DNA of 7,111 nt, taken from contig JADGRG010000553.1 of NCBI GenBank assembly GCA_017881145.1, forward strand, positions 1 to 7,111. The letters are read 5' to 3'. Under the pieces are notes generated by a model that saw only the letters and a list, made by a program, of their open reading frames with translations, was not told the DNA's origin and did not search any database. The translations under genes were made by a program, and so were the position numbers. Positions 1-7,085 of this stretch are shown here, in pieces (position 1 is the stretch's first letter; the number at the start of each line of letters is the position of its first letter). Origin of the DNA: Sandaracinaceae bacterium (GTDB lineage Bacteria; Myxococcota_A; Polyangia; Polyangiales; JAFGIB01).

Positions 1-1
1 A

Positions 2-670
2 ACGCTCTACCTCGCGCTCTGCGCCGCGCTCGCGCTCGACCTCGGCGCAGCGTGGCTCGACTCTCTCCACACCAAGCGCACGCTCGCACGGCTGCTGCGT
101 GCGCTGCCCTGGCTCGTGGTCGTGGCGCTTGGGGTCGACCTCTTCTACGTCAACCTGCGCACCATCGATCGTTGGGACGGTCCTCCCATCTCGGACAAGG
201 CACCCTCACCGCGCTTCTACTTCTTGGCTACCAACGCCTGGGGCGATCTCTACGCGAGTCTCCCCGCCATGAATCTGGGCATCCGCGGCTGCTATTCCGG
301 CGCCATGAATTGGGTGATCTCGCCCGTGCTCTGGAATGGTGATGTGCCGCAGGTGCGCTTCTCGGCGCGTGGAGGCCAGCTCCTCGAATTCTCGCGCACC
401 ATCAACACCCTGCATGCGCACGTGCTCGTGAAGGAGCCGATGCGCATGATCGTGAACCAGAACTTCGACCCGGATTTCCAGAGCAGCGTCGGACGCGTGG
501 TGGCGGACCGTGATCGCCTCGCGGTGGATCTGCCGGCGGGCGACCATCCGGTGGTCCTGCGCTACGCGCCCCGCACGCTACCGTTTTCGCTCGGCTGCAC
601 CGTGCTCGGCTGGCCCGCCGCCATCGGCTGCGCTTTCTGGCTGCGCCGTCGTCGCAAGACGCCAGGTTGA
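2..670 (+). CDS. C-terminal part of a multi-pass membrane protein, YfhO/GT-C-like tail (5' truncated by window edge)
   Basis: The reading frame is open from the first bases to a TGA at 668-670, giving 222 residues with no start in the window, so the N-terminal part lies to the left. Visible parts are a hydrophobic stretch at residues 2-17, a second one at about 35-50 (LPWLVVVALGVDLFYV), a soluble stretch of about 140 residues, and a final membrane helix at about 193-214 followed by a basic tail (RRRRK). The soluble part ends with NQNFDPDF, then a segment around LAVDLPAGDHPVVLRYAP. That order (asparagine-rich strand, 'lPaGxhxvxLrYxP', last transmembrane helix) is what I know from the C-terminal ends of YfhO-like and related GT-C-type bacterial membrane proteins, which act in cell-surface glycan or lipid modification. 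The family assignment rests on recalled pattern only, and no catalytic residues are in view. It could also be an unrelated large membrane protein. It converges on plsB, with 27 bases between them. Confidence 0.7.
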   Translation, partial: TLYLALCAALALDLGAAWLDSLHTKRTLARLLRALPWLVVVALGVDLFYVNLRTIDRWDGPPISDKAPSPRFYFLATNAWGDLYASLPAMNLGIRGCYSGAMNWVISPVLWNGDVPQVRFSARGGQLLEFSRTINTLHAHVLVKEPMRMIVNQNFDPDFQSSVGRVVADRDRLAVDLPAGDHPVVLRYAPRTLPFSLGCTVLGWPAAIGCAFWLRRRRKTPG

Positions 671-682
671 AATCGACGCAGG

Positions 683-701
683 GTAGGCGTTGCCGCGCTA
701 C
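683..701. terminator. Possible small hairpin between convergent genes
   Basis: GTAGGCG (683-689), loop TTGC (690-693), then CGC (694-696), a bulged G (697) and CTAC (698-701) can form a 7-bp stem with one bulge. It sits between the stops of the left membrane protein gene and plsB and overlaps the plsB stop codon. There is no T-run on either side, so it is not a classical intrinsic terminator. It could be a weak bidirectional stop or chance in GC-rich DNA. Confidence 0.2.
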
Positions 702-3337
702 TCGGCTCGCTCGACCGTGGTGTTGAGATAGCCGGCGATGCGACCTTCGATGGCGCGGACGGCGTCGGGGCTGTCGAACGACTCGGTCAGCGTGTATTTC
801 TTCTCGCTCAGGCGAAGATAGCCCTCGTCCACGAACGCCCGCAGCGCATTGTCGATGATCGGCTTGCTGACCGCTTCGTGTCGGGCGATTTCGTCGGAGA
901 GATACATGCGGTGGCCCGCCGCCAACGTGCGCTTGATCAGCTCCTTCTCGGTGAGCTCGCCTCGGTGCAGCCCGAGCAGTCCGCGGGCTGCAACGCGATA
1001 GGCCTCGACGAAGTTGCGCAGGATGGCCGCGTAGGAGCGCAGCCACACGCCACCGCTCCAACCGTCGCGGCCCGGACCCGGTGCGAGGCCGTGCTCTGTA
1101 TGCGCGACGAGCTCGCCGGCCGTGATCATGGTCGTGATGGTGCCCGCGAAGATCGCGTCGAAGTCGGCGTCCGCGCGGAAGCGGAACTCGTACTTGAAGA
1201 GCTTGGAGAGCTCCTTGACGCGGTCACGCACCACCGAGCGCGTGGTCTCGGTGCCTGGGCGCATCAGCATCGCGAGCGAGACCAGTGCGCGCTCCACAAA
1301 GAAGTGGATCACGATGTTCTTGCTGACATCGAGCTCGATGCGTTTGCGCTCCGGGACGCGATAGAGCGAGCCTCTTCCCGAAGGCGCATTGCGCCGCTCG
1401 CGCTCCACCGCAAGCTCGCCGGGGTGGTGCGTCTCCACCATTTCGGTCTCGGCGAACATCTGCAATGCCTCTTCGACCGCGTCTTCGCGCAACTTGCCGT
1501 TGTCGGCGGTGCGCGGCGTGATGCGCGCGCCCATGCTGGCCAGCACATTGAGAAATTGTTGGCCGCGCAGCAGCAGGTCTTCGTGCGAGATGCTGCGGCG
1601 TTCGTCGGAGAGCAGTGCCAGCGCCGTCAGCGCGCCTGGCGTGACGGCGGTGACACGGTTCATCTCGTCCATGGCGCGGTTCGCCACACGCATCACCACG
1701 GCGCGGCGCCTGGCCGGCGAGGACAGGGACTCCAGCGTGTAGCCGAGATCCTGACAGAACTTGGGGATGGTCAGATGCGCGCCGAACTGGACGTTGACGC
1801 GACCATAGCGGTGTCGCAGCACCTCGGTAGACTTCAAGAGCCCCGCGGCGTCTTCCTTCTGCTTGTCGCCGCCGGTCAGCTCGCGCCCATACGCTCCGGT
1901 TTCGACGATGCGCTCGTAGCCGATGCTGATCGGCACGAATGCAACCTCGCGCTTGGGCACGGCCAGCGCCGCGTCGATCAGCATGCTCAGCAGGCCCACC
2001 TTGGGCCGCAGGAGCTTGCCGGTGCGGCTGCGCCCGCCCTCGATGAAGAGCTCGATGGTGTGCCCGTCGCGAATCAAGCGGCGGACGTAGGCTTCGACTG
2101 CGGCAGTGTAGAGCTTGTCGCCGCTGAAGCTGCGGCGGATGAAGAAGCCGCCCGCGCGCCGCAAGATAGCGCCAAGCGGAAAAAACGAGAGGTTGTCGCC
2201 CGCCGCGATCATCGGCATCGACAGGTCCTCGAGCTTGAAGATGTAGGAGAGCACGAGGTAGTCGATGTGGCTCTTGTGGCTCGGCAAGAGCACGATGGTG
2301 GCTTCTTTGCTCTTCTCGCGGATCGCTTCGAGCCCAGCCCGGTCCACGTCGATGCCCGCGTAGACGCGGTTGAACACGCGGTCGAGCAGCACCTCCAGCG
2401 CCTTGATGGTGGCGGCGTCTGGCGTCGCCTGCATCTGCTTGATCATCTCGAGCGTCTTGCTGGTGAGGGCGTAACGGTCGTCTGGCTTGTCGCCCGCCAG
2501 GTGCGCGATGGTCTTCTGCAGCTTCGGTGAGCGCAGCACTTGTTGACGCTGTCGATCGGGCGGCGTCTGCGCAGGCCCGGTCACGTCTCGGCGCTCGCGC
2601 TCCAGCCGGCGCAAGATGATGTAGGTCACGCGGCGGACGTGGTTCTCGTTGGCAGCCTGCGCATGGCCTTCCAGGTATTCGTGCAGGTCGAGCGGCTCGC
2701 CAGCGCGTAAACGAACGTTCTTATAGTTGTAGAGAAACTGCCCCATGGTGCGAACCGTGCTGGGCCATTCGCGTGGGCCGAAGACGGCGTCGAGGAAATG
2801 GGTGCCGTGCGTGTCGGGTTGGCTGGTCCACAGAAAGACTTGCGGCACGAGCAGGATGGGGCGTGCGGCCTGCGGTTGCATGTCGATGAGCGTTTGCATC
2901 AGCTCGTCGCCCTCTTGCATGCCGCGACCGCCAGTGGCTCCAGACGCGAGATCGAGCACGCTCGGAGGTCGCTTCAAGAAGAGCGCAGCGGAGCCGCCTG
3001 CTTCGATCGCTGCGCGCAACTGCTCCTCGGGTGTGTGTCGTCGTGCCGAAGAGAGCGCCTGCAAGAGCGAGCCGGGGATGGGGTTCAGGACGCCCAGGCG
3101 CAGATCATTCACGAAGCGGATCCTCGGCAGGTCGTAGCGCTTGGTCAGGTGGTCCAGTGCGAGGAAGTCGACCGGGCTCAGGTTGCGCAGCACGTAGACC
3201 ACGCTGCCGCGTCGGGCGAGCTCGCGCACCTCGCGCACCCAGGCTTCGTCGACGTGGATGGCGTCGAAGAACCAGTTGTAGAGAATGCGCAGAGCCGGAT
3301 TTGGTTCGAGACCCTTTTGCAGCGAGCTGTCGGACAT
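698..3337 (-). CDS. plsB: Glycerol-3-phosphate 1-O-acyltransferase PlsB
   Basis: The product (879 residues) transfers a fatty acyl group from acyl-ACP or acyl-CoA to position 1 of sn-glycerol 3-phosphate, giving lysophosphatidate at the inner membrane, the first committed step of phospholipid synthesis. All four acyltransferase blocks are present: block I HKSHID with the catalytic HX4D pair H354/D359; block II GGFFIRRSF at 396-404; block III FIEGGRSRTG at 431-440, which binds glycerol phosphate; block IV VAFVPISIGYE at 465-475. An N-terminal region of about 340 residues and a C-terminal region from about 480 to the end match the PlsB layout and separate it from the much smaller PlsC and PlsY. 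E. coli PlsB is 807 residues, so this one is somewhat longer. The ATG at 3335-3337 was chosen because the protein begins well ahead of conserved parts; the upstream bases hold only a weak purine-rich site (GCAGAGAACC). It starts 20 bases after the decarboxylase stop, so cotranscription is likely. Confidence 0.96.
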   Translation of the reverse strand: MSDSSLQKGLEPNPALRILYNWFFDAIHVDEAWVREVRELARRGSVVYVLRNLSPVDFLALDHLTKRYDLPRIRFVNDLRLGVLNPIPGSLLQALSSARRHTPEEQLRAAIEAGGSAALFLKRPPSVLDLASGATGGRGMQEGDELMQTLIDMQPQAARPILLVPQVFLWTSQPDTHGTHFLDAVFGPREWPSTVRTMGQFLYNYKNVRLRAGEPLDLHEYLEGHAQAANENHVRRVTYIILRRLERERRDVTGPAQTPPDRQRQQVLRSPKLQKTIAHLAGDKPDDRYALTSKTLEMIKQMQATPDAATIKALEVLLDRVFNRVYAGIDVDRAGLEAIREKSKEATIVLLPSHKSHIDYLVLSYIFKLEDLSMPMIAAGDNLSFFPLGAILRRAGGFFIRRSFSGDKLYTAAVEAYVRRLIRDGHTIELFIEGGRSRTGKLLRPKVGLLSMLIDAALAVPKREVAFVPISIGYERIVETGAYGRELTGGDKQKEDAAGLLKSTEVLRHRYGRVNVQFGAHLTIPKFCQDLGYTLESLSSPARRRAVVMRVANRAMDEMNRVTAVTPGALTALALLSDERRSISHEDLLLRGQQFLNVLASMGARITPRTADNGKLREDAVEEALQMFAETEMVETHHPGELAVERERRNAPSGRGSLYRVPERKRIELDVSKNIVIHFFVERALVSLAMLMRPGTETTRSVVRDRVKELSKLFKYEFRFRADADFDAIFAGTITTMITAGELVAHTEHGLAPGPGRDGWSGGVWLRSYAAILRNFVEAYRVAARGLLGLHRGELTEKELIKRTLAAGHRMYLSDEIARHEAVSKPIIDNALRAFVDEGYLRLSEKKYTLTESFDSPDAVRAIEGRIAGYLNTTVERAE

Positions 3338-3357
3338 GGTTCTCTGCGCTTGCTCTC

Positions 3358-4308
3358 TCAGGCGTTGGATTGCTGACGCAGAAACTCCTGAAAGTAGGCG
3401 ATGGTCTTGCCCAGCCCTTGCTCGATGCTGACCTTTGGACCCCAGTCGAGCAGCTTCTGCGCTTTGTCGATGTTGGGGCAGCGGCGCGTGGGGTCATCCA
3501 CCGGCAAGGCTTCGAAGCGTAACTCGGAGCTCGAGCCGGTCATCTTGATAGTGAGCTCAGCGAGCTCGCGGATGGTGCGCTCGCTCGGGTTGCCGAGGTT
3601 GACCGGACCGGGATCCGACTCGGTCGCCAAGAGCCGCACGAAGCCTTCGAGGAGATCGCTGACGTAGCAGAACGAGCGGGTCTGCTGGCCGTGTCCGTAG
3701 ATGGTGATCGGTGCGCCGCGTAGTGCCTGCAACACGAAGTTAGACACGACGCGACCGTCGTTTTCGTGCATACGTGGGCCGTAGGTGTTGAAGATACGCG
3801 CGATGCGTGCCGAAACGCCGTATTGGCGCGCATAGGAGACGGTGAGGGATTCGGCGCAGCGCTTGCCTTCGTCGTAGCAGGCGCGTGGGCCGATGGGGTT
3901 GACGTGGCCCCAGTAGGTTTCCTCTTGGGGGTGCTCCTTCGGGTCGCCGTAGACCTCGCTGGTCGATGCAATCAGGATGCGCGCACGCACTTCGCGCGCC
4001 ATGTCGAGCATGTTCAGCGTGCCGTGCACGGCGGTGCGGATGGTGCGCACGGGGTTGCGCTGGTAGTGGACGGGCGACGCTGGACAGGCGAGGTGAAAGA
4101 TCTCGTCGACCTCGATGATGATCGGTTCGGTGACGTCGTGGCGGAGCAGCTCGAAGCGATGGTCATCGAGGAGGTGCTCCACGTTGCGGCGGGCGGAGGT
4201 GAAGAAGTTGTCGAGGCAGACGACTTCATGGCCAAGGCCGAGCAGCTTCTCGCAGAGGTGTGAGCCAAGGAAGCCGGCACCGCCGGTGACTAGGATTCGC
4301 TTTCGCAT
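3358..4308 (-). CDS. UDP-glucuronate decarboxylase (UDP-xylose synthase), extended SDR family
   Basis: The 316-residue protein should convert UDP-glucuronate to UDP-xylose through a UDP-4-keto intermediate using bound NAD+, in the cytoplasm, supplying xylose for surface polysaccharide or other glycans. Seen directly: the Rossmann motif GGAGFLG at 9-15, HLACPASPVHYQ at 72-83, STSEVYGDP at 115-123 carrying the S117-E118 pair, the YxxxK catalytic pair Y145/K149 inside CYDEGKR, NTYGPRM, DGRVVSNF, QTRSF, and DDPTRR with R275/R276 near the C-terminus. This set of motifs is characteristic of UDP-glucuronate decarboxylases rather than 4,6-dehydratases or 4-epimerases. The ATG at 4306-4308 is preferred because it lies directly before the first strand (MRKRILVTGG) and gives the usual family length. 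The frame stays open to a TTG at 4389, but those 27 extra residues look non-coding. The gene is first of a pair with plsB. Substrate specificity is inferred, not proven. Confidence 0.92.
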   Translation of the reverse strand: MRKRILVTGGAGFLGSHLCEKLLGLGHEVVCLDNFFTSARRNVEHLLDDHRFELLRHDVTEPIIIEVDEIFHLACPASPVHYQRNPVRTIRTAVHGTLNMLDMAREVRARILIASTSEVYGDPKEHPQEETYWGHVNPIGPRACYDEGKRCAESLTVSYARQYGVSARIARIFNTYGPRMHENDGRVVSNFVLQALRGAPITIYGHGQQTRSFCYVSDLLEGFVRLLATESDPGPVNLGNPSERTIRELAELTIKMTGSSSELRFEALPVDDPTRRCPNIDKAQKLLDWGPKVSIEQGLGKTIAYFQEFLRQQSNA

Positions 4309-4417
4309 CGCGCTTCTATAACAAGCCAAATGAAATTGGGGCAAGCAGGCGGTAAGTGCGTGTATGTGTGCACGGTTTTGGACATGCAAGTGGCGGGGGT
4401 TGCGCTAGAAGGTCGGC
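4309..4417. promoter_or_regulatory. Divergent intergenic region between the decarboxylase gene and argJ
   Basis: This 109-bp gap must hold promoters for both directions. Its left third is AT-richer than the flanks. On the minus strand TTGCCC (4339-4344) and TATAGA (4315-4320) are 18 bases apart, each matching four of six sigma-70 consensus positions. The implied start falls at or next to the decarboxylase ATG, so the message could be leaderless. An imperfect inverted repeat, CCAA-N6-TTGG (4326-4339), lies between the two boxes and could be an operator. No convincing promoter was found for argJ; a TTGGGG at 4336-4341 with TGTATG at 4361-4366 has a 19-base spacer and is weak. No clear ArgR box was recognised. 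Confidence 0.35.
4407..4412 (+). promoter_or_regulatory. Ribosome binding site of argJ
   Basis: AGAAGG ends 5 bases before the ATG at 4418-4420. It is the best Shine-Dalgarno match near any start in the window and fixes the argJ start. Confidence 0.65.
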
Positions 4418-5638
4418 ATGGCGAACGACGTGCAATGGATCGAGGGTGGGGGGATCACTTCGCCGCTCGGGTTTCGGGCGGGTGGGGTGTATGCGGGGAT
4501 CAAGGGCTACGGGCCGGCGGATCGCTTGGACCTGGGGCTCTTGGTGGCGGATCGTCCGTGCACCGTGGCTGGCATCTTCACCAAGAACCGCGTGTGCGGC
4601 GCCCCGGTGACGCTCTGTCGCGAGCGGGTAGCGCGCGGCAAGGCGCAAGCGCTGGTGGTGAACTCTGGCTGCTCGAACGTGGCGATGGGTGAGCGCGGGC
4701 TTGCGGACGCTCGCAGCATGACCGAGCTTGCGGCGCAGCATCTGGGGCTTGCCGCAGAGGACGTGCTGGTGGGTTCGACGGGTGTGATCGGCCGGCCTTT
4801 GCCGATGGACAAGATCCGCGCTGGCATCGCTCGCATCGTGCCCACCCGCGAAGCAGGTCTGGACTTTGCGCGCGCCATCATGACCACCGACACCGTGCAC
4901 AAGGCTCGCGCCGTGCGGGTGCAGGTCGGCGGCACGACGTATACGGTTGGCGGCGTCGCCAAGGGCGCCGGCATGGTGCATCCGGATATGGCCACGGTCT
5001 TTGGTTTTCTGACGACCGATGCGCAGGTGCCTGCGGATCTCTTGCAGGAGATGCTGAGGCAGGCCGGAGACGTCTCGTTCAACATGGTCGACGTCGACAT
5101 GGACACCTCCACCAGCGACACCATGCTGCTCTTCGCTAGCGGTGCCGCTGATGGCGGCATGGTGACGCGCGGCAGCGAGGCTGCTGCGACGCTCTACGCT
5201 GCCATCGAAGCGGTCGCCATCGCGTTGGCGCGTGATCTGGCGCGCGATGGTGAAGGCGCGCGCACGCTGATCGAGGTGGTGGTGCAGGGCGCCAAGACCC
5301 GCGAGGATGCGCGGATCGCAGCACGCACGGTGGTTTCGTCACCACTGGTCAAGACGATGATCACCGGCCGTGATCCCAACTTGGGGCGCGTGATGATGGC
5401 GCTCGGGCGTTCGGGAGCCGAGATCGAAGTCGAGCGCACCAGCGTTTGGATTGGCGAGCACTGCGCATTCTCACGCGGCGCGGCCACCGAGCTCGATTAC
5501 GCCGTGATCAAGCAGGCGATGGACGTGCCGGAGGTGCAGCTTCGCGCAGACCTCGGCCTCGGCACGTACAGCGCCACAGCCTGGGGCTGCGACCTGACCG
5601 AGGAATACGTCCGCATCAACGGCGACTACACGACTTGA
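4418..5638 (+). CDS. argJ: Bifunctional glutamate N-acetyltransferase / amino-acid acetyltransferase ArgJ
   Basis: ArgJ (406 residues, normal length) moves the acetyl group from N-acetylornithine to glutamate, regenerating N-acetylglutamate in the cyclic arginine pathway; some members also use acetyl-CoA. It is an Ntn-type enzyme that cleaves itself before a threonine. Here the cleavage motif is KGAGMVHPDMATV, with cleavage expected between A192 and T193, T193 becoming the nucleophile. The oxyanion-hole pair T121-G122 (STGVIG), K182, E279 (DGEGAR) and the C-terminal N401 and T406 (INGDYTT) line up with the active-site residues described for the Mycobacterium enzyme (spacing K to T of 11 and N to C-terminal residue of 5 is kept). 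Two other conserved loops are altered: NSGCSNVAMG (82-91) where NSGxAN..TG is usual, and VDMDTSTSDT where GDTSTNDT is usual. No arg genes are adjacent. Whether it is mono- or bifunctional cannot be read from the sequence. Confidence 0.95.
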   Translation: MANDVQWIEGGGITSPLGFRAGGVYAGIKGYGPADRLDLGLLVADRPCTVAGIFTKNRVCGAPVTLCRERVARGKAQALVVNSGCSNVAMGERGLADARSMTELAAQHLGLAAEDVLVGSTGVIGRPLPMDKIRAGIARIVPTREAGLDFARAIMTTDTVHKARAVRVQVGGTTYTVGGVAKGAGMVHPDMATVFGFLTTDAQVPADLLQEMLRQAGDVSFNMVDVDMDTSTSDTMLLFASGAADGGMVTRGSEAAATLYAAIEAVAIALARDLARDGEGARTLIEVVVQGAKTREDARIAARTVVSSPLVKTMITGRDPNLGRVMMALGRSGAEIEVERTSVWIGEHCAFSRGAATELDYAVIKQAMDVPEVQLRADLGLGTYSATAWGCDLTEEYVRINGDYTT

Positions 5639-5672
5639 TGGTGCCGCCCAGCGGGTATGTCAGCCGGGGATG

Positions 5673-6953
5673 TCATAATCTCTGGGCTTCGGGCGGCAGT
5701 GGCTTGAGCGTGATCGAGACGGTCTGGGGGCTGGTTGGGCCGATGCGGACGAGCTCTGGGGCGTAGCCGGGCATACGGACCAGGTAGTCAGACTCGTAGG
5801 GTGGTCGAGTGAAGCGTGCTGGGGTGTTGGCGATCACGGCGCCGCCAAAGACGATCTCGGCGGAGGCTGGCGTGGACACCAACTCGGTCGTGTTCGCGGC
5901 TGGTAGGCTGGCGCTCGGTCCCGTGGTACGGCTCGTCTGCAACGCGGCGTTAGAACGTGCCAAGGGCGCTGGCGTGACGACGTGCGCCTCGGCTGAAGTG
6001 GCGGCGGGCTCGGCCGACGTGCTCTCGGTCTCGAAGCTCGCAGGCCGCATGCCGAAGTAGAGCCCCCAAAGGGCCGCGCCGATCGCGCCCAGCACTATCG
6101 TCCAGGCGAGCGGTCCGAGTGCTCGAAGGCTCTTCGAGGGAAGCGGAGGCTCCCAGGTAGCCTCTTCTTCGCGCCTGTGGTGCGAATGCGGCGCGGGCGA
6201 GGCAGCTCCTGCGCGTGCTGGTGCCCGACGGGACTCGGGCTGCGACTGGGTTGCGCCAGGTGCGCGGCCGTGCTCCGGCTGTCCTGCGCTATGGGTGGGG
6301 TCATCGGGCGTGTAGGCCGGTGCAAGGTGGCCGAGGGGATCGGTGCTGCGTGCGCTGGGCCGGGTGCTCACGGTGTCTGTGTCGCGGGCTTCGCCGACCG
6401 GCTGCACCGAGGTCGCAAGCACGGCCCCGTGGCGATCAAGGATGAATGCAGCCGCTGGCTGCGGCTTGCGTGCGGCTGTCGGCGGCGGTGTCGTGGCGGC
6501 GGGCGCGCTGCCCGGTTGGTGAGCGTTTGCCGGCGGGTGAGCCATGCGCGGAAGACCGATGTCCATGCGAATGGTGCGGCCGTGCAGGCTTTCCGCGTGC
6601 CCGCTCGGGGTCGGGTTCTGGGCGGGCGCAGGAGGCGCAGGATGCGATTCGAAAGGCGGCAGCGAAGCCAGGGTTTGGACACGGCTCTGCGCCGCCGCCC
6701 GCTGGTCTGCGCTTGGCACTTGCGCGGTGCCAGGCAGGTCGAGCCGGCGCACACCAGATTCGTGCGGAGTCTCTACTTGTGGCGCTGCGCTGGGACGCCA
6801 CGCGGGCAGCTTCCAGGTGGCCTGAAACGCGGCGCCCGTCGGCAGCGTGCGACCCAGGTCGATGCCCGTTGGCTCGGTATCGCGCGCCGGGGTTGCATCG
6901 ACGGGAGTGTCGGTTCGCTCACCTGACTCTGGCTTTTCGTTCCTGTGTACCAA
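5673..6953 (-). CDS. Single-pass membrane protein with disordered Pro/Ala-rich N-terminal region and C-terminal PEGA-like domain
   Basis: I do not recognise this as a named protein. Counting from the TTG at 6951-6953 it has 426 residues. Residues 1 to about 265 are rich in Pro, Ala, Ser, Thr and His and look disordered, with a few hydrophobic islands such as AAFILDRHGAVLATSVQP near 168-185. A membrane helix follows at about 279-301 (GPLAWTIVLGAIGAALWGLY), preceded by basic residues (RR at 260-261, K274, R277), which suggests a cytoplasmic N-terminus. After a Ser/Thr/Ala linker, about 357-420 resembles a PEGA domain (VSTPASAEIVFGG, then ANTPARF, then YLVRMPGYAPE), expected outside the inner membrane. 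PEGA domains often follow Ser/Thr kinases in myxobacteria, but no kinase motifs occur here. The start is uncertain: the frame has no ATG before residue 130, only TTGs at 6968 and 6953 and later GTGs. TTG at 6953 has AGGGG 7 bases upstream. It converges on argJ. Confidence 0.8.
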   Translation of the reverse strand: MVHRNEKPESGERTDTPVDATPARDTEPTGIDLGRTLPTGAAFQATWKLPAWRPSAAPQVETPHESGVRRLDLPGTAQVPSADQRAAAQSRVQTLASLPPFESHPAPPAPAQNPTPSGHAESLHGRTIRMDIGLPRMAHPPANAHQPGSAPAATTPPPTAARKPQPAAAFILDRHGAVLATSVQPVGEARDTDTVSTRPSARSTDPLGHLAPAYTPDDPTHSAGQPEHGRAPGATQSQPESRRAPARAGAASPAPHSHHRREEEATWEPPLPSKSLRALGPLAWTIVLGAIGAALWGLYFGMRPASFETESTSAEPAATSAEAHVVTPAPLARSNAALQTSRTTGPSASLPAANTTELVSTPASAEIVFGGAVIANTPARFTRPPYESDYLVRMPGYAPELVRIGPTSPQTVSITLKPLPPEAQRL

Positions 6954-6960
6954 GCTCTCA

Positions 6961-6965
6961 CCCCT
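6961..6965 (-). promoter_or_regulatory. Ribosome binding site supporting a TTG start at 6953
   Basis: On the minus strand AGGGG, part of GAGGGGTGAG, lies 7 bases before the TTG at 6951-6953. The alternative TTG at 6966-6968 has only AAGGA 2 bases ahead of it, which is too close. An in-frame TAA lies four codons upstream of the TTG at 6968, so no earlier start is possible. Confidence 0.45.
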
Positions 6966-7007
6966 CAACGTCCTTGATTACATCCCACACTGCTGCGGCG
7001 TTGCAAG

Positions 7008-7023
7008 TGCACTCTTCATGCCA
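7008..7023 (-). promoter_or_regulatory. Candidate sigma-54 (-24/-12) promoter for the PEGA-protein gene
   Basis: The minus strand reads TGGCATGAAGAGTGCA. Against the sigma-54 consensus TGGCACG-N4-TTGCW it matches 10 of 12 defined positions, including the invariant GG and GC at the right spacing. With C of the -12 element at 7009, the start of transcription would be near 6997, leaving a leader of about 44 bases before the TTG start at 6953. The site lies in the gene-free stretch just upstream of the gene and points the right way. It has not been checked against the background rate of such matches. Confidence 0.5.
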
Positions 7024-7085
7024 GCTTGTCATCTACCTGCTAGCCCGGCTCCGGCAGACGCTTAGCGGCGGACCCGTGTCGCTGA

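Noticed and set aside
878..2530. Open frame of 550 codons on the plus strand, antisense to plsB
   Set aside because: It lies wholly inside plsB, whose motifs are beyond doubt, and its translation is rich in His, Arg, Ala, Glu and Gln with no recognisable domain. Long antisense frames are expected in GC-rich genes with strong third-position bias.
4309..4389. 27-codon N-terminal extension of the decarboxylase from a TTG at 4389
   Set aside because: The extension (HVQNRAHIHALTACLPQFH and following) has no family counterpart, overlaps the promoter region, and the ATG at 4308 gives the expected Rossmann-fold start.
4391..4406. Weak sigma-54-like string ahead of argJ
   Set aside because: It keeps GG and GC at the right spacing but matches only 8 of 12 positions, and the implied start would coincide with the argJ ATG, downstream of its clear ribosome binding site.
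5642..5698. Inverted repeat TGCCGCCC (5642-5649) / GGGCGGCA (5691-5698) across the argJ and PEGA-gene 3' ends
   Set aside because: The loop is 41 bases, one arm is inside coding sequence, and no T-run follows on either strand. Eight-base GC-only repeats are easily found by chance here, so it is not called a terminator.
6177..6926. Open frame of 249 codons antisense to the PEGA-protein gene
   Set aside because: Its translation is an Arg/Gly/Cys-rich string without domains. The opposite strand has a membrane helix and a PEGA-like domain in frame, plus promoter and ribosome site upstream, so the minus strand is the coding one. The lower sequence constraint of the disordered tail leaves a little doubt.
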